DNA from: Nodosilinea sp. BSH.14
Lineage (GTDB): Bacteria > Cyanobacteriota > Cyanobacteriia > Phormidesmidales > Phormidesmidaceae
Assembly (NCBI GenBank): GCA_023264315.1
Contig: JALQST010000002.1
Coordinates: forward strand, 1 to 31,115
DNA length: 31,115 nt
Direction of reading: 5' to 3'
Shown here piece by piece: positions 23,442 through 31,115 of this stretch. The notes beneath the pieces are model-generated. The model did no database searches and was not told where the DNA came from. It saw only the letters and a list, made by a program, of their open reading frames with translations. Within the stretch, counting starts at the first letter, position 1; the number at the start of each line of letters is the position of its first letter. A program made the position numbers and the translations under genes.

Positions 23442-23545
23442 TGATGTTTTTTGACCTCCTGAAGATCCTAAAAGCCAGAGTTTTGAATTTCCTAAGAGTT
23501 TTAGGCTCTTCAAATTCGCAATAAGGCAATCAATCGAGGTGATCT

Positions 23546-25054
23546 TTAGGTCTCTTGGTGTTCAGACTCTTGAACTAGCGTCACTTTTTGAGACAACCAT
23601 TCTTTTATATCAGCAATATAACTATTCCATTGTTCAGTTAAGCTAATTAAATCAATTATTTTTGACAAACCAGTGCCTCTATCCAAGTCAATTCGAGTAA
23701 TAATATCGTCGATATATTTGTGATTATTATTGACGACAACAATTTGTTTTGCTACGTCGATTATTTCGGCATATTCATCATTTTTATCAACTTTTAGATT
23801 GACAATAATGCTATGTATATATTTCTCAGGCTGAGTATTGTCTGGCAGTCTGAAACATTTTATCTTCTCAAGACTTGCATCTCGGAGACCTTTTACATGC
23901 TCATCATTTCCAGTCAAAACAGCTTCTAGTCTTTTTTTATGATCTTCTTGAGTGTTATAAACATCTCCATCGAGAACAAATATGCTGTGTTCACAGTTTT
24001 CACCACGCAAGAGTAGTCCGGCGAGAACTGTAAAGCAGTTGATGGCTGCGCCATACCTCTGTATAGAAACATGCCTAGAAATTCCTAGCTGACCCGCTAC
24101 CTTCTTAACCATTGCGGCAGCAAGATCATCCTCAACAAAAATTTCAATCGGTCTCGGCTGTGTTCCTGTCAGGCGGTTGATTGCATCTGGTTTAGTGTCA
24201 TTAAAACAAAGAGTTCGATCCTTCGCGGCAACAATATGTCTTATATTGATCAGATTTGAAAGCTCGAGAATTGATTCTCTATGTGTCGTGAAAACTACTT
24301 GAAGCTTATGACTTTCTGCTCTTTCAGAAACGACCTGGATTAGATTTTTCATCGCTGAATCATGCAATAAAAGATCTAATTCATCGATTAAAATGAGGCT
24401 GTATTTTGGAGCTCTATAGATTTTTTCAAGTAACAAAAAGATTTTTTGTTCACCAGCGCTCATGCTCAGCGCAGAGTACCGGATACCATCAGCTTCAACA
24501 CCAATAAATCTTTTTCCATTGCCAGCATTATGAATGTTGTAGGCTGTGTAATGCTTATTCAAGCAAAATGATGCTTTTTCTAGTATTGAGGTCGCGATAT
24601 CTCCGCCTACATTTTCTATCAGGTAGTTAATTTTTACATTTCGCTTTTCTGATTCGATAAGTGGCACACAAACATCAACGCCAAAATAATGAACATTTCT
24701 TGTCGGCCTTCGCTTATATCGTGGCTTCCACCGATCATTACTCTTTCCATAAAATTGGGATACGTTTTTATGCAGTTGAGAAGATTGTCGATATGTATGA
24801 ACTATTTCTAGTTCACTGCCTTTCCATAATGCATCAGGGTTTGGGAGAAAAAAGTTGCTAAATTTATAATTCTCCTGACTGTCTTCAGGTGTCTGAAAAC
24901 AACAAGCTAAAGCATGAAGAACGGTAGATTTTCCGCATCCATTTGGGCCAAAAATACCCGTTATATTATTGTGTTCAAAGGATATGCATAGATCCTTAAT
25001 ATTTTTGAGTTTTGCTATCTTTAAAATGTGCAGACGTTGTTGAGAAATTGACAT
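23546..25054 (-). CDS. Solitary ABC-type ATPase with TOPRIM domain (OLD-like), probable defence gene
   Basis: This is a 502-residue protein. Walker A is GPNGCGKS (36-43), the ABC signature is S199-A-G-E-Q203, Walker B is LILIDELD (220-227) and the H-loop is TTHR (256-259). The C-terminal part carries TOPRIM-like acidic motifs: FVEDD (E308) and VLDGDVY (D362, D364). This order matches the OLD family, ATPases fused to a TOPRIM nuclease, several of which defend against phages. It stands alone, without a recognisable partner such as a UvrD-like helicase, HNH protein or reverse transcriptase on either side. It is clearly AT-richer than the flanking genes, suggesting transfer. The ribosome site is weak. 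Confidence 0.8.
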   Translation of the reverse strand: MSISQQRLHILKIAKLKNIKDLCISFEHNNITGIFGPNGCGKSTVLHALACCFQTPEDSQENYKFSNFFLPNPDALWKGSELEIVHTYRQSSQLHKNVSQFYGKSNDRWKPRYKRRPTRNVHYFGVDVCVPLIESEKRNVKINYLIENVGGDIATSILEKASFCLNKHYTAYNIHNAGNGKRFIGVEADGIRYSALSMSAGEQKIFLLLEKIYRAPKYSLILIDELDLLLHDSAMKNLIQVVSERAESHKLQVVFTTHRESILELSNLINIRHIVAAKDRTLCFNDTKPDAINRLTGTQPRPIEIFVEDDLAAAMVKKVAGQLGISRHVSIQRYGAAINCFTVLAGLLLRGENCEHSIFVLDGDVYNTQEDHKKRLEAVLTGNDEHVKGLRDASLEKIKCFRLPDNTQPEKYIHSIIVNLKVDKNDEYAEIIDVAKQIVVVNNNHKYIDDIITRIDLDRGTGLSKIIDLISLTEQWNSYIADIKEWLSQKVTLVQESEHQET

Positions 25055-25416
25055 AGGGGCTTCTATATTTTTTTGTTTAAGTGTCGAGGGATATACGACT
25101 CAGTGTTTTAGAGTAATATACTACACAATCATGTCGCTATCGTAAACAGTAAAATTCAGATCAGGAGATTGAGTACACAAGCCTTAGAAAGAAGCTTTAT
25201 CTATCTTTGCTAAGCTGTAGGGCCAAACAAGATATCCGTAAAAATACTTACCTTTCCTCGTTCTTTGTGGTTCAAGAGTCTGGTGTCTAGACTGAGTCTC
25301 CCTGGGAGTTGGCAATCTGCGCCTAATGGCGGATTGTTCAGCGGCCTACGGGTGAGGGCGGGATGGCGAGGGGCTAACCGGGCACGCTAACCATGGCATC
25401 TGTACGGGGAAGCGCC
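25055..25416. other. Gap between the ATPase and comM, marks the edge of an AT-rich segment
   Basis: No gene or RNA was recognised. Base composition changes from AT-rich (to about 25270) to GC-rich (from about 25300), which probably marks the right edge of the AT-rich ATPase insert. A short palindrome CTCCCTGGGAG lies near the change. No tRNA or clear attachment repeat was found. Confidence 0.5.
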
Positions 25417-26943
25417 ATGTTGGCCAGAGTTTGGAGCGCGTCGTTAATGGGCATTGACGCCCTCAAGGTGGGGGTGGAGGTGGATTTATCCGGCGGGTTG
25501 CCGGGGGTGGTGGTGGTGGGTTTGCCCGATACCGCCGTGCAGGAATCGCGGGAGCGGGTGAAAGCGGCGCTAAAAAATGCGGGGTTTCCCTTTCCCATGC
25601 GCAAGGTGGTGATTAACTTAACTCCGGCGGATCTGCGGAAGGAGGGGCCGATTTTTGACCTTCCCATCAGCGTGGGCATTCTGGCCGCTGCTGAGCAGGT
25701 TCAAACCGAAGCCCTCAACGATCTGCTGTTTTTAGGAGAAGTATCGCTGGATGGCAGTTTGCGGGCCGTGGCTGGGGTGTTGCCCATTGCCGCCGCCGCT
25801 CAAAAGCTAGGGATTCGGGGCCTGGTTGTCCCCGCCGACAATGGCCGAGAAGCCTCGGTGGTGCCCGGTCTCACGGTCTACGGCTTTAAGCATGTCTCCG
25901 AAGTGGCCGATTTTCTTAACCATCCCGGTAACTACAGCCCCGTAGTTTACGATGACCGTAGCCTGGAAGCTAACCACGCCGGAGCCTTGGATTTGCGGGA
26001 CGTGAAGGGCCAATCCCAGGCCCGCCGCGCCCTAGAAATTGCCGCCGCTGGGGGCCATAATCTAATCTTTGTGGGGCCACCGGGCAGCGGCAAAACCATG
26101 CTGGCCCGACGGTTGCCCTCCATCCTGCCGCCATTGCAGTTTGAAGAAGCCCTGGATGTCACCCAAATCCATTCCGTGGCTGGACTGCTGAAGGAAAAGG
26201 GCACCCTGGTGAATACGCGCCCCTTCCGCAGCCCCCACCATTCCGCCTCTGGGCCGTCCCTGGTGGGCGGCGGCAGTTACCCCAAACCCGGGGAAATTTC
26301 CTTGGCCCATCGGGGCGTGTTGTTCCTGGACGAACTGACTGAGTTTAAGCGTGACGTGCTGGAATTTCTGCGCCAGCCCCTGGAAGATGGCTATGTCACC
26401 ATCACCCGTACCCGGCAATCGGTGGTGTTTCCGGCCCAGTTCACACTGATTGCTAGCACCAACCCCTGTCCCTGTGGGTTCTACGGTGATTCTGTGCAGC
26501 CCTGCACCTGCTCCCCCCGCAGTCGCGAAAACTACTGGTCTCGGCTGTCGGGGCCGCTAATGGATCGGATTGATTTACAGGTAGTGGTAAGCCGCATTAA
26601 GCCGGAGGAGATGACCCAGCACCAGCCCGGAGAGACCTCGGAATCGGTGCGAGAACGGGTGCAGACGGCCCGCCAACGCGCCCACGACCGATTTAAAGCC
26701 GAACCCAAACTGCAATGCAATGCGGATATGCAGAGTCGTCACCTGAAGGACTGGTGCCCCCTCGACGATACCAGTCGCCTCCTGCTGGAAGGGGCGGTGC
26801 GCAAACTGGGGCTCTCCGCCCGCGCCACCGACCGCATTTTAAAGGTGGGCCGCACCATCGCCGATCTCGACAACGCCGAACACCTGCAAACCCACCACAT
26901 CGCAGAGGCCATCCAATACCGTACCATTGACCGGATGCAGTAA
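25417..26943 (+). CDS. comM: YifB/ComM family Mg-chelatase-like AAA+ ATPase
   Basis: The 508-residue form starts at the ATG at 25417 (MLARVWSASLMGID), the usual family beginning, with GGGGA nearby. An in-frame ATG at 25393 would add eight residues. The N-terminal ChlI-like domain carries GLPGVVVVGLPDTAVQESRERVKAAL. Walker A is GPPGSGKT (220-227), Walker B is VLFLDEL (301-307), RSPHHSAS lies at 271-278, and the cysteine-rich NPCPCGFYGDSVQPCTC follows. ComM is a hexameric helicase that extends branches during integration of transformed DNA. All motifs are intact. It is a single gene on the plus strand, 193 bp before typA. Confidence 0.93.
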   Translation: MLARVWSASLMGIDALKVGVEVDLSGGLPGVVVVGLPDTAVQESRERVKAALKNAGFPFPMRKVVINLTPADLRKEGPIFDLPISVGILAAAEQVQTEALNDLLFLGEVSLDGSLRAVAGVLPIAAAAQKLGIRGLVVPADNGREASVVPGLTVYGFKHVSEVADFLNHPGNYSPVVYDDRSLEANHAGALDLRDVKGQSQARRALEIAAAGGHNLIFVGPPGSGKTMLARRLPSILPPLQFEEALDVTQIHSVAGLLKEKGTLVNTRPFRSPHHSASGPSLVGGGSYPKPGEISLAHRGVLFLDELTEFKRDVLEFLRQPLEDGYVTITRTRQSVVFPAQFTLIASTNPCPCGFYGDSVQPCTCSPRSRENYWSRLSGPLMDRIDLQVVVSRIKPEEMTQHQPGETSESVRERVQTARQRAHDRFKAEPKLQCNADMQSRHLKDWCPLDDTSRLLLEGAVRKLGLSARATDRILKVGRTIADLDNAEHLQTHHIAEAIQYRTIDRMQ

Positions 26944-27136
26944 ATGGAAATCAGCGAGGACAAAGGCTACCTACGGTGCCCGCCCTCCCCTGACGCATTG
27001 AGCGGTACATTAAGCTACAATTGTTAAGACTTTTTGCATATTCGGAACTTATCTTGAGCTTCTGGCTGGCGGGTGCTTGGGCTGAGTTTCGTGGCCCGTT
27101 AGTTGTTGCCCACGCATTACCCCTTACCTTTCATTT

Positions 27137-28927
27137 ATGACTCTTCCTATCCGCAACGTCGCGATCATTGCCCACGTTGACCACGGTAAAACCACCCTGG
27201 TTGATGCGCTCCTCAAGCAATCTGGTATTTTCCGCGAGGGGGAAGAGGTTCCAGACTGCGTCATGGACTCCAACGACCTGGAACGGGAGCGCGGCATCAC
27301 GATTCTCTCCAAAAATACCGCTGTTCGCTACCAAGATACGCTGATTAACATTGTGGATACCCCCGGCCACGCCGACTTCGGGGGCGAGGTGGAGCGCGTG
27401 CTTGGCATGGTAGACGGCTGTATTTTGATCGTGGACGCCAACGAAGGACCCATGCCCCAGACCCGCTTTGTGCTGAAAAAAGCCCTGGAAAAAGGTCTGC
27501 GTCCCATCGTCGTGATCAACAAAATTGACCGTCCCCAGGCGGAACCCCACGGCGCGGTCGATAAGGTGCTGGATCTATTCCTGGAACTCGGGGCCGACGA
27601 CGATCAGTGCGAGTTTCCCTACCTCTTTGCTTCCGGCATGGCAGGGTTTGCCAAGCTGAAACTGGAGGACGAAAACGTGGACATGAAGCCCCTGTTCGAG
27701 TCCATTCTCGACCATGTGCCGCCCCCGGTGGGTGATGTGGACAAGCCTCTCCAGCTTCAGGTGACGACCCTAGACTACTCCGAATACCTGGGCCGGATTG
27801 TGATCGGCAAGCTCCATAACGGCACCATCAACGCCGGACAACAGGCCGCCCTGATGAAGGAAGACGGCTCTATGGTGAAGTCCAAAATCACCAAGCTGCT
27901 GGGCTTTGAGGGTCTGCGCCGGATTGAAATCGAGCAAGCCACCGCTGGCCAAATCGTGGCTGTGGCAGGCTTTGCCGATGCCAACATTGGCGAAACCATC
28001 ACCTGCCCCAACAACCCCCAAGCCCTGCCGCTGATTAAGGTGGACGAACCCACCCTGCAAATGACCTTCGTGGTCAACGATTCTCCCTTTGCCGGACAGG
28101 AAGGCAGCTTTGTTACCTCTCGGCAACTGCGCGATCGCCTGATGCGCGAACTGGAAACCAACGTAGCCCTGCGGGTGGAACCCACCGATTCTCCGGATCG
28201 CTTTGCGGTGTCGGGTCGCGGTGAACTGCACCTGGGCATTTTGATCGAAACCATGCGCCGGGAAGGTTACGAGTTCCAGGTCTCCCAGCCCCAGGTGATC
28301 TACCGGGAAGTGAACGGCCAGCCCTGCGAACCCTACGAACTGCTGATTCTCGATGTGCCTGAAGAGGGCGTGGGCGGTTGTATGGAGCGCCTCGGCCAGC
28401 GTCGAGCCGAAATGCAGGACATGCGGGTGATGGGCGATGGTCGCGCCACCCTAGAGTTTGTGATTCCGGCGCGAGGGCTGGTGGGCTTTCGCGGTGAGTT
28501 CATGCGCCTCACCCGTGGGGAAGGCATTATGAACCACAGTTTCCTTGACTATCGGCCCCTCTGTGGCGATATCGAGGCTCGCCGCAACGGGGTGTTGATC
28601 TCCTTTGAGGAAGGCGTGGCCACCTTCTACGCCCTCAAGAACGCTGAGGATCGCGGCGTGTTCTTCATTACCCCCGGCACTAAAGTGTACAAGGGGATGA
28701 TTGTGGGTGAGCATAACCGCAACCAGGATCTTGAGCTGAATATCTGCAAAACCAAACAACTTACCAACCACCGGGCCGCTAGCGGCGACGAACTGGTGCA
28801 GCTCCAAAGCCCCATCGATATGAGCCTAGAGCGGGCACTAGAGTACATTGGCCCCGAAGAACTAGTGGAAGTTACCCCCGAGTCCATCCGCCTGCGGAAG
28901 GTCTCCAAGAAACTGGTGAAGCGCTAG
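27137..28927 (+). CDS. typA: Translational GTPase TypA/BipA
   Basis: This is a 596-residue protein, normal for the family. GTPase motifs are intact: AHVDHGKT (12-19), RGIT (52-55), DTPGH (74-78) and NKID (128-131). Elongation-factor-like domains II and III follow, then the TypA-specific C-terminal domain with ARGLVGFRGEFMRLTRGEG and NHRAASGDE. TypA binds ribosomes and helps 50S assembly and growth under cold or other stress. A leader of about 190 bp precedes it, with a TACAAT at 27016-27021 as a possible -10. A strong terminator closes the transcript at 29004-29038. Confidence 0.97.
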   Translation: MTLPIRNVAIIAHVDHGKTTLVDALLKQSGIFREGEEVPDCVMDSNDLERERGITILSKNTAVRYQDTLINIVDTPGHADFGGEVERVLGMVDGCILIVDANEGPMPQTRFVLKKALEKGLRPIVVINKIDRPQAEPHGAVDKVLDLFLELGADDDQCEFPYLFASGMAGFAKLKLEDENVDMKPLFESILDHVPPPVGDVDKPLQLQVTTLDYSEYLGRIVIGKLHNGTINAGQQAALMKEDGSMVKSKITKLLGFEGLRRIEIEQATAGQIVAVAGFADANIGETITCPNNPQALPLIKVDEPTLQMTFVVNDSPFAGQEGSFVTSRQLRDRLMRELETNVALRVEPTDSPDRFAVSGRGELHLGILIETMRREGYEFQVSQPQVIYREVNGQPCEPYELLILDVPEEGVGGCMERLGQRRAEMQDMRVMGDGRATLEFVIPARGLVGFRGEFMRLTRGEGIMNHSFLDYRPLCGDIEARRNGVLISFEEGVATFYALKNAEDRGVFFITPGTKVYKGMIVGEHNRNQDLELNICKTKQLTNHRAASGDELVQLQSPIDMSLERALEYIGPEELVEVTPESIRLRKVSKKLVKR

Positions 28928-28939
28928 GTTCCCCGTCTG

Positions 28940-28970
28940 GTAGGGGCAAGGCCTCCTTGCCCACTCATCC
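28940..28970. repeat. GTAGGGGC hairpin repeat, copy 4
   Basis: GTAG is followed by the perfect stem GGGCAAGG/CCTTGCCC with loop CCT, then CACTCATCC. Compared with copy 1, one G-C pair has become an A-T pair on both sides, a compensatory change. It lies just after the typA stop. Confidence 0.8.
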
Positions 28971-29003
28971 CGGCACCTCACCCTGCCTCACCCAACCCAC
29001 AAA

Positions 29004-29042
29004 AAACAGACCTGAACGCTACTGTCTCAGGTCTGTTTTTTT
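29004..29042. terminator. Intrinsic terminator between typA and flv3
   Basis: AAACAGACCTGA (29004-29015) pairs perfectly with TCAGGTCTGTTT (29027-29038) and is followed by a T-run. The A-run on the left gives a T-run on the other strand, so it can stop both typA and the convergent flavodiiron gene. Confidence 0.9.
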
Positions 29043-29107
29043 GCTTTTTTGCCCCGTCGCTGGGCCGCCGCTAGGGGATAGACTATGGAGAACGGGGCCG
29101 TGTGGGG

Positions 29108-30838
29108 TTAGTAGTAGTTGCCCACCTTGCGATGGTGAACGGCAGTGAGGCCATCGGGGTGAGAGACTTTGCCGTCCTGGACGGTGCAGTAGACGATCCA
29201 GTGATCGCTGACCTCCATGCGGCTGGTGACTTCGCATTCCAAATAGGCCAGGGCATCAGCCAAAATGGGGGAGCCATTGGTGGCGGGGCGGGTGCGAACT
29301 CCGGCGAAGCGGTCGGCACCGGGGGCGAAGCGCTTCAGGAAGTGCTTCATCAGCGGCAGGTGCTTGCCCTCTTCCAAAACGTTCAGCACAAAGGTATCGC
29401 CCACCTGCATCAGGGATTCGATGGCCCGATCCTTCGCTACCGCCACGGTGAACCCTAGGGGCTGGAAGCTGGCCTGGGATACCCACGAGGCCAACATGGC
29501 CCCAGATCGTTCACCCTTTTGGGCGGTGATGATATACAGCCCACTGCTGATGCGGCCTAGGGCTTTTTCTAGATCGGCATCGAGGGATTTGAGCTTTTTC
29601 ATTTTGCCCGCCTGGGCCAGGGCTTGGCCGAGGTCGGTGCCCATTTCTTCGCAGCGCTGGTAGAGGGTTTCGCTGGGGGTGTCCTTCACGCGCAGGGGGG
29701 CAAAGGCGACGGCCAGTTCCAGGTCTTGGAACTGGTTGGCCAGGGGGTCGATGGGTTCGTCGTTGCCGCCGTAGGACTCGAACAGGCCCACGGTTTGCTT
29801 GCCGTTCACCGCCGCCAGGATGGTGCCCAGGGTGGCCTGGGTTTCGTTGGCAATGGGGCCAGAGGCGGGGGGCAGGCCGATGACCAGACCCTTGGCGCGG
29901 CTGACTAATTCGGTAACGTCTTGAGGATCGGCGGAGCGCATGTCCATCATTTCCACCGCCACGCTGGTTTTGGTGATGCCCCGCGCCAATGCCTGGGAAA
30001 GACGGTCGCTATAGCCGTAGTCCGACACGTAGAACACTGCCACTAGGTCTTCGGCCTTGGTTTTCTCCTGGCTCCAGCGCTGGTAGCGTCCGGTCAGTTC
30101 CGCGACGTTGTAGCGCAGCAGGGGGCCGTGGCCCGTGGCGATCATCTGCACCGAGGGCAGGGCATCCATCCGCTTCATTGCCGCCAGCACCGAGCGGGCA
30201 TTGGGGGCCATCAGACACTCGTAGTAAAAGCGAAAGTCGGGGGACAGTACCTCTAGGTCTTTGTCGTAGGTGGCATCGCTGCAAAAGTGCATCCCGAAGG
30301 CATCGCAGGTGAAGAGGATGCCCGTTTTGTGGTCGTAGGTGAAGATGGTGTCGGGCCAGTGCAGGTTGGGGGCGCTGACAAATTCCAGGGTGTGGCCGTT
30401 GCCCAGGTTGAGGGTGTCGCCATTTTTGACGATCAGCCGCTCGAAGGGACGGTGTACCAGGTCTTCCAAAAAGGCAATCGCGACCTTGGCCCCGACGACC
30501 GTGGCTTGGGGAGCCAGTTCCAGCACATCGCGCACGAGGCCGCTGTGGTCGGGTTCGGTGTGGCTAATGACGATGTAGTCAATCGTCTTGGGATCAATTT
30601 CCCCGGTTAGCGTTTTGAGGTACAGTTCCCGAAACTTGGCGTGGGAGGTATCTACCAACGCGGTCTTTTCGCCACGAATAATGAAGGAGTTATAGGTGGT
30701 GCCGTTTTGCAGGCCAAACTCGATGTCGAAGCGATCCCGATCCCAGTCGAGGGATCGAATCGTCGTCACCTCTTCGGCGATGGCTTCCACCGCAATGGTT
30801 AAGCGCTTCTGTTGAGGATTCGCAACGGCTGCAACCAT
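29108..30838 (-). CDS. flv3: Flavodiiron protein, Flv3 type
   Basis: The 576-residue form starts at the ATG at 30836-30838, with GGGAGAAGAG just upstream; a longer in-frame start at 30880 has no support. Domain order is a metallo-beta-lactamase-like diiron domain (1-260), flavodoxin (about 265-410) and the flavin-reductase module found in cyanobacteria (about 435-576). Diiron ligands are canonical: H93-x-E95-x-D97-H98, H160, D179 and H237. Canonical ligands favour Flv3 (or Flv4) over Flv1/Flv2, and the N-terminal AIRSLDWDRDRFDIEFG-like text resembles Flv3. With Flv1 it would pass electrons from photosystem I to oxygen, making water. No partner gene is in the window. Confidence 0.9.
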   Translation of the reverse strand: MVAAVANPQQKRLTIAVEAIAEEVTTIRSLDWDRDRFDIEFGLQNGTTYNSFIIRGEKTALVDTSHAKFRELYLKTLTGEIDPKTIDYIVISHTEPDHSGLVRDVLELAPQATVVGAKVAIAFLEDLVHRPFERLIVKNGDTLNLGNGHTLEFVSAPNLHWPDTIFTYDHKTGILFTCDAFGMHFCSDATYDKDLEVLSPDFRFYYECLMAPNARSVLAAMKRMDALPSVQMIATGHGPLLRYNVAELTGRYQRWSQEKTKAEDLVAVFYVSDYGYSDRLSQALARGITKTSVAVEMMDMRSADPQDVTELVSRAKGLVIGLPPASGPIANETQATLGTILAAVNGKQTVGLFESYGGNDEPIDPLANQFQDLELAVAFAPLRVKDTPSETLYQRCEEMGTDLGQALAQAGKMKKLKSLDADLEKALGRISSGLYIITAQKGERSGAMLASWVSQASFQPLGFTVAVAKDRAIESLMQVGDTFVLNVLEEGKHLPLMKHFLKRFAPGADRFAGVRTRPATNGSPILADALAYLECEVTSRMEVSDHWIVYCTVQDGKVSHPDGLTAVHHRKVGNYY

Positions 30839-30969
30839 GGGTCTCTTCTCCCTAAGACTGTACACGCGCCAGACGTTCATGTGCCCAGACTGGCCCGCCC
30901 GCTAGCCCGCACGGAGCCTGGAATGGGTTGGCTTTAGCAACTGGGTTGTTTTTAATGTAACTATTCTGA

Positions 30970-31115
30970 CGCAAAACGCCCCTCCGGGGGGTCAACATTG
31001 CTTATCAGCCCAATGGCCAGATCGAATGGCTCGATGCCGGAGAGATGGCGACGGGGATGGCACCTTGGGTTAGGCGCAATGGACAATCCCGGGCTAATCT
31101 CGGTCGAATCGATGG
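30970..31115 (+). other. Possible start of a further gene at the window edge
   Basis: From 30970 one plus-strand frame stays open to the end and reads protein-like text (AYQPNGQIEWLDAGEMATG). It has no ATG or GTG before 31045 and no clear ribosome site, and other frames here are open too. It may be a partial gene, a remnant or chance. The part before it, 30839-30969, would hold the flv3 promoter. Confidence 0.25.

Noticed and set aside
25273..25330. Possible tRNA or attachment site at the right edge of the AT-rich insert
   Set aside because: No cloverleaf with a TTCRANNC-type arm or CCA end could be built, and no matching repeat was found at the left edge.
28131..28138. HIP1 octamer GCGATCGC
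   Set aside because: Only one copy was found, inside typA; not enriched, so no special meaning.
30839..30880. Longer start for the flavodiiron protein
   Set aside because: The ATG at 30838 has a good ribosome site and gives the normal Flv3 length and N-terminus.

Overview
The window looks like part of a cyanobacterial chromosome, most likely a fairly GC-rich filamentous cyanobacterium of the Leptolyngbya/Nodosilinea type (the genus is a guess). The lineage evidence is a CpcT/CpeT-type phycobiliprotein lyase, a three-domain flavodiiron protein of the Flv3 type, several Uma2-family genes, heptanucleotide tandem repeats and many small intergenic palindromes. The HIP1 octamer GCGATCGC was found only once by eye (about 28131), so this is not a HIP1-rich genome. 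No rRNA, tRNA or CRISPR array was found.

Layout. 1-2740: the 3' part of a PhoX-type phosphatase, an exported TPR protein and a CpeT-like lyase. 2741-7445: a block of small membrane proteins. It holds three DUF202 proteins, two of them outside the main transcription unit, and a tight minus-strand run of five genes: a six-helix protein of unknown family, YqhA (UPF0114), an MFS transporter, DUF1622 and DUF202. A minus-strand arylsulfatase precedes this run (7638-9320). 9601-12793: a Uma2 gene and an XhoI/PaeR7I-like type II restriction-modification pair. 13187-23339: two large paralogous arylsulfatases (13187-15550 and 20985-23339) bracket an outer-membrane barrel protein, a BASS-type transporter, a divergent AraC-type regulator and two Uma2 genes, one of them truncated. 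23546-25054: an AT-rich solitary ABC ATPase-TOPRIM protein of the OLD type. 25417-31115: housekeeping genes (ComM/YifB, TypA/BipA, Flv3).

Working together (inference). Three exported sulfatases, an outer-membrane protein, a BASS carrier, an MFS carrier and an AraC regulator within about 18 kb suggest an organosulfate-scavenging island. The sulfatases would release sulfate in the periplasm or outside, and the carriers would move substrate or the desulfated product. No formylglycine-generating enzyme is in the window. The XhoI-like pair and the OLD-like ATPase are probable defence genes.

The most distinctive layer is intergenic. A 103-bp element with terminal inverted repeats lies in front of both large sulfatases. 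In one case it ends exactly in the ATG and separates that ATG from a good Shine-Dalgarno sequence. A roughly 177-bp element with 14-bp perfect terminal repeats has a second, inverted copy. A short GTAGGGGC hairpin occurs four times with compensatory changes. A 29-bp palindrome occurs twice as a terminator. A conserved block of about 50 bp lies upstream of sulfatases 1 and 2, and next to one copy is a segment that could fold as a branched RNA.
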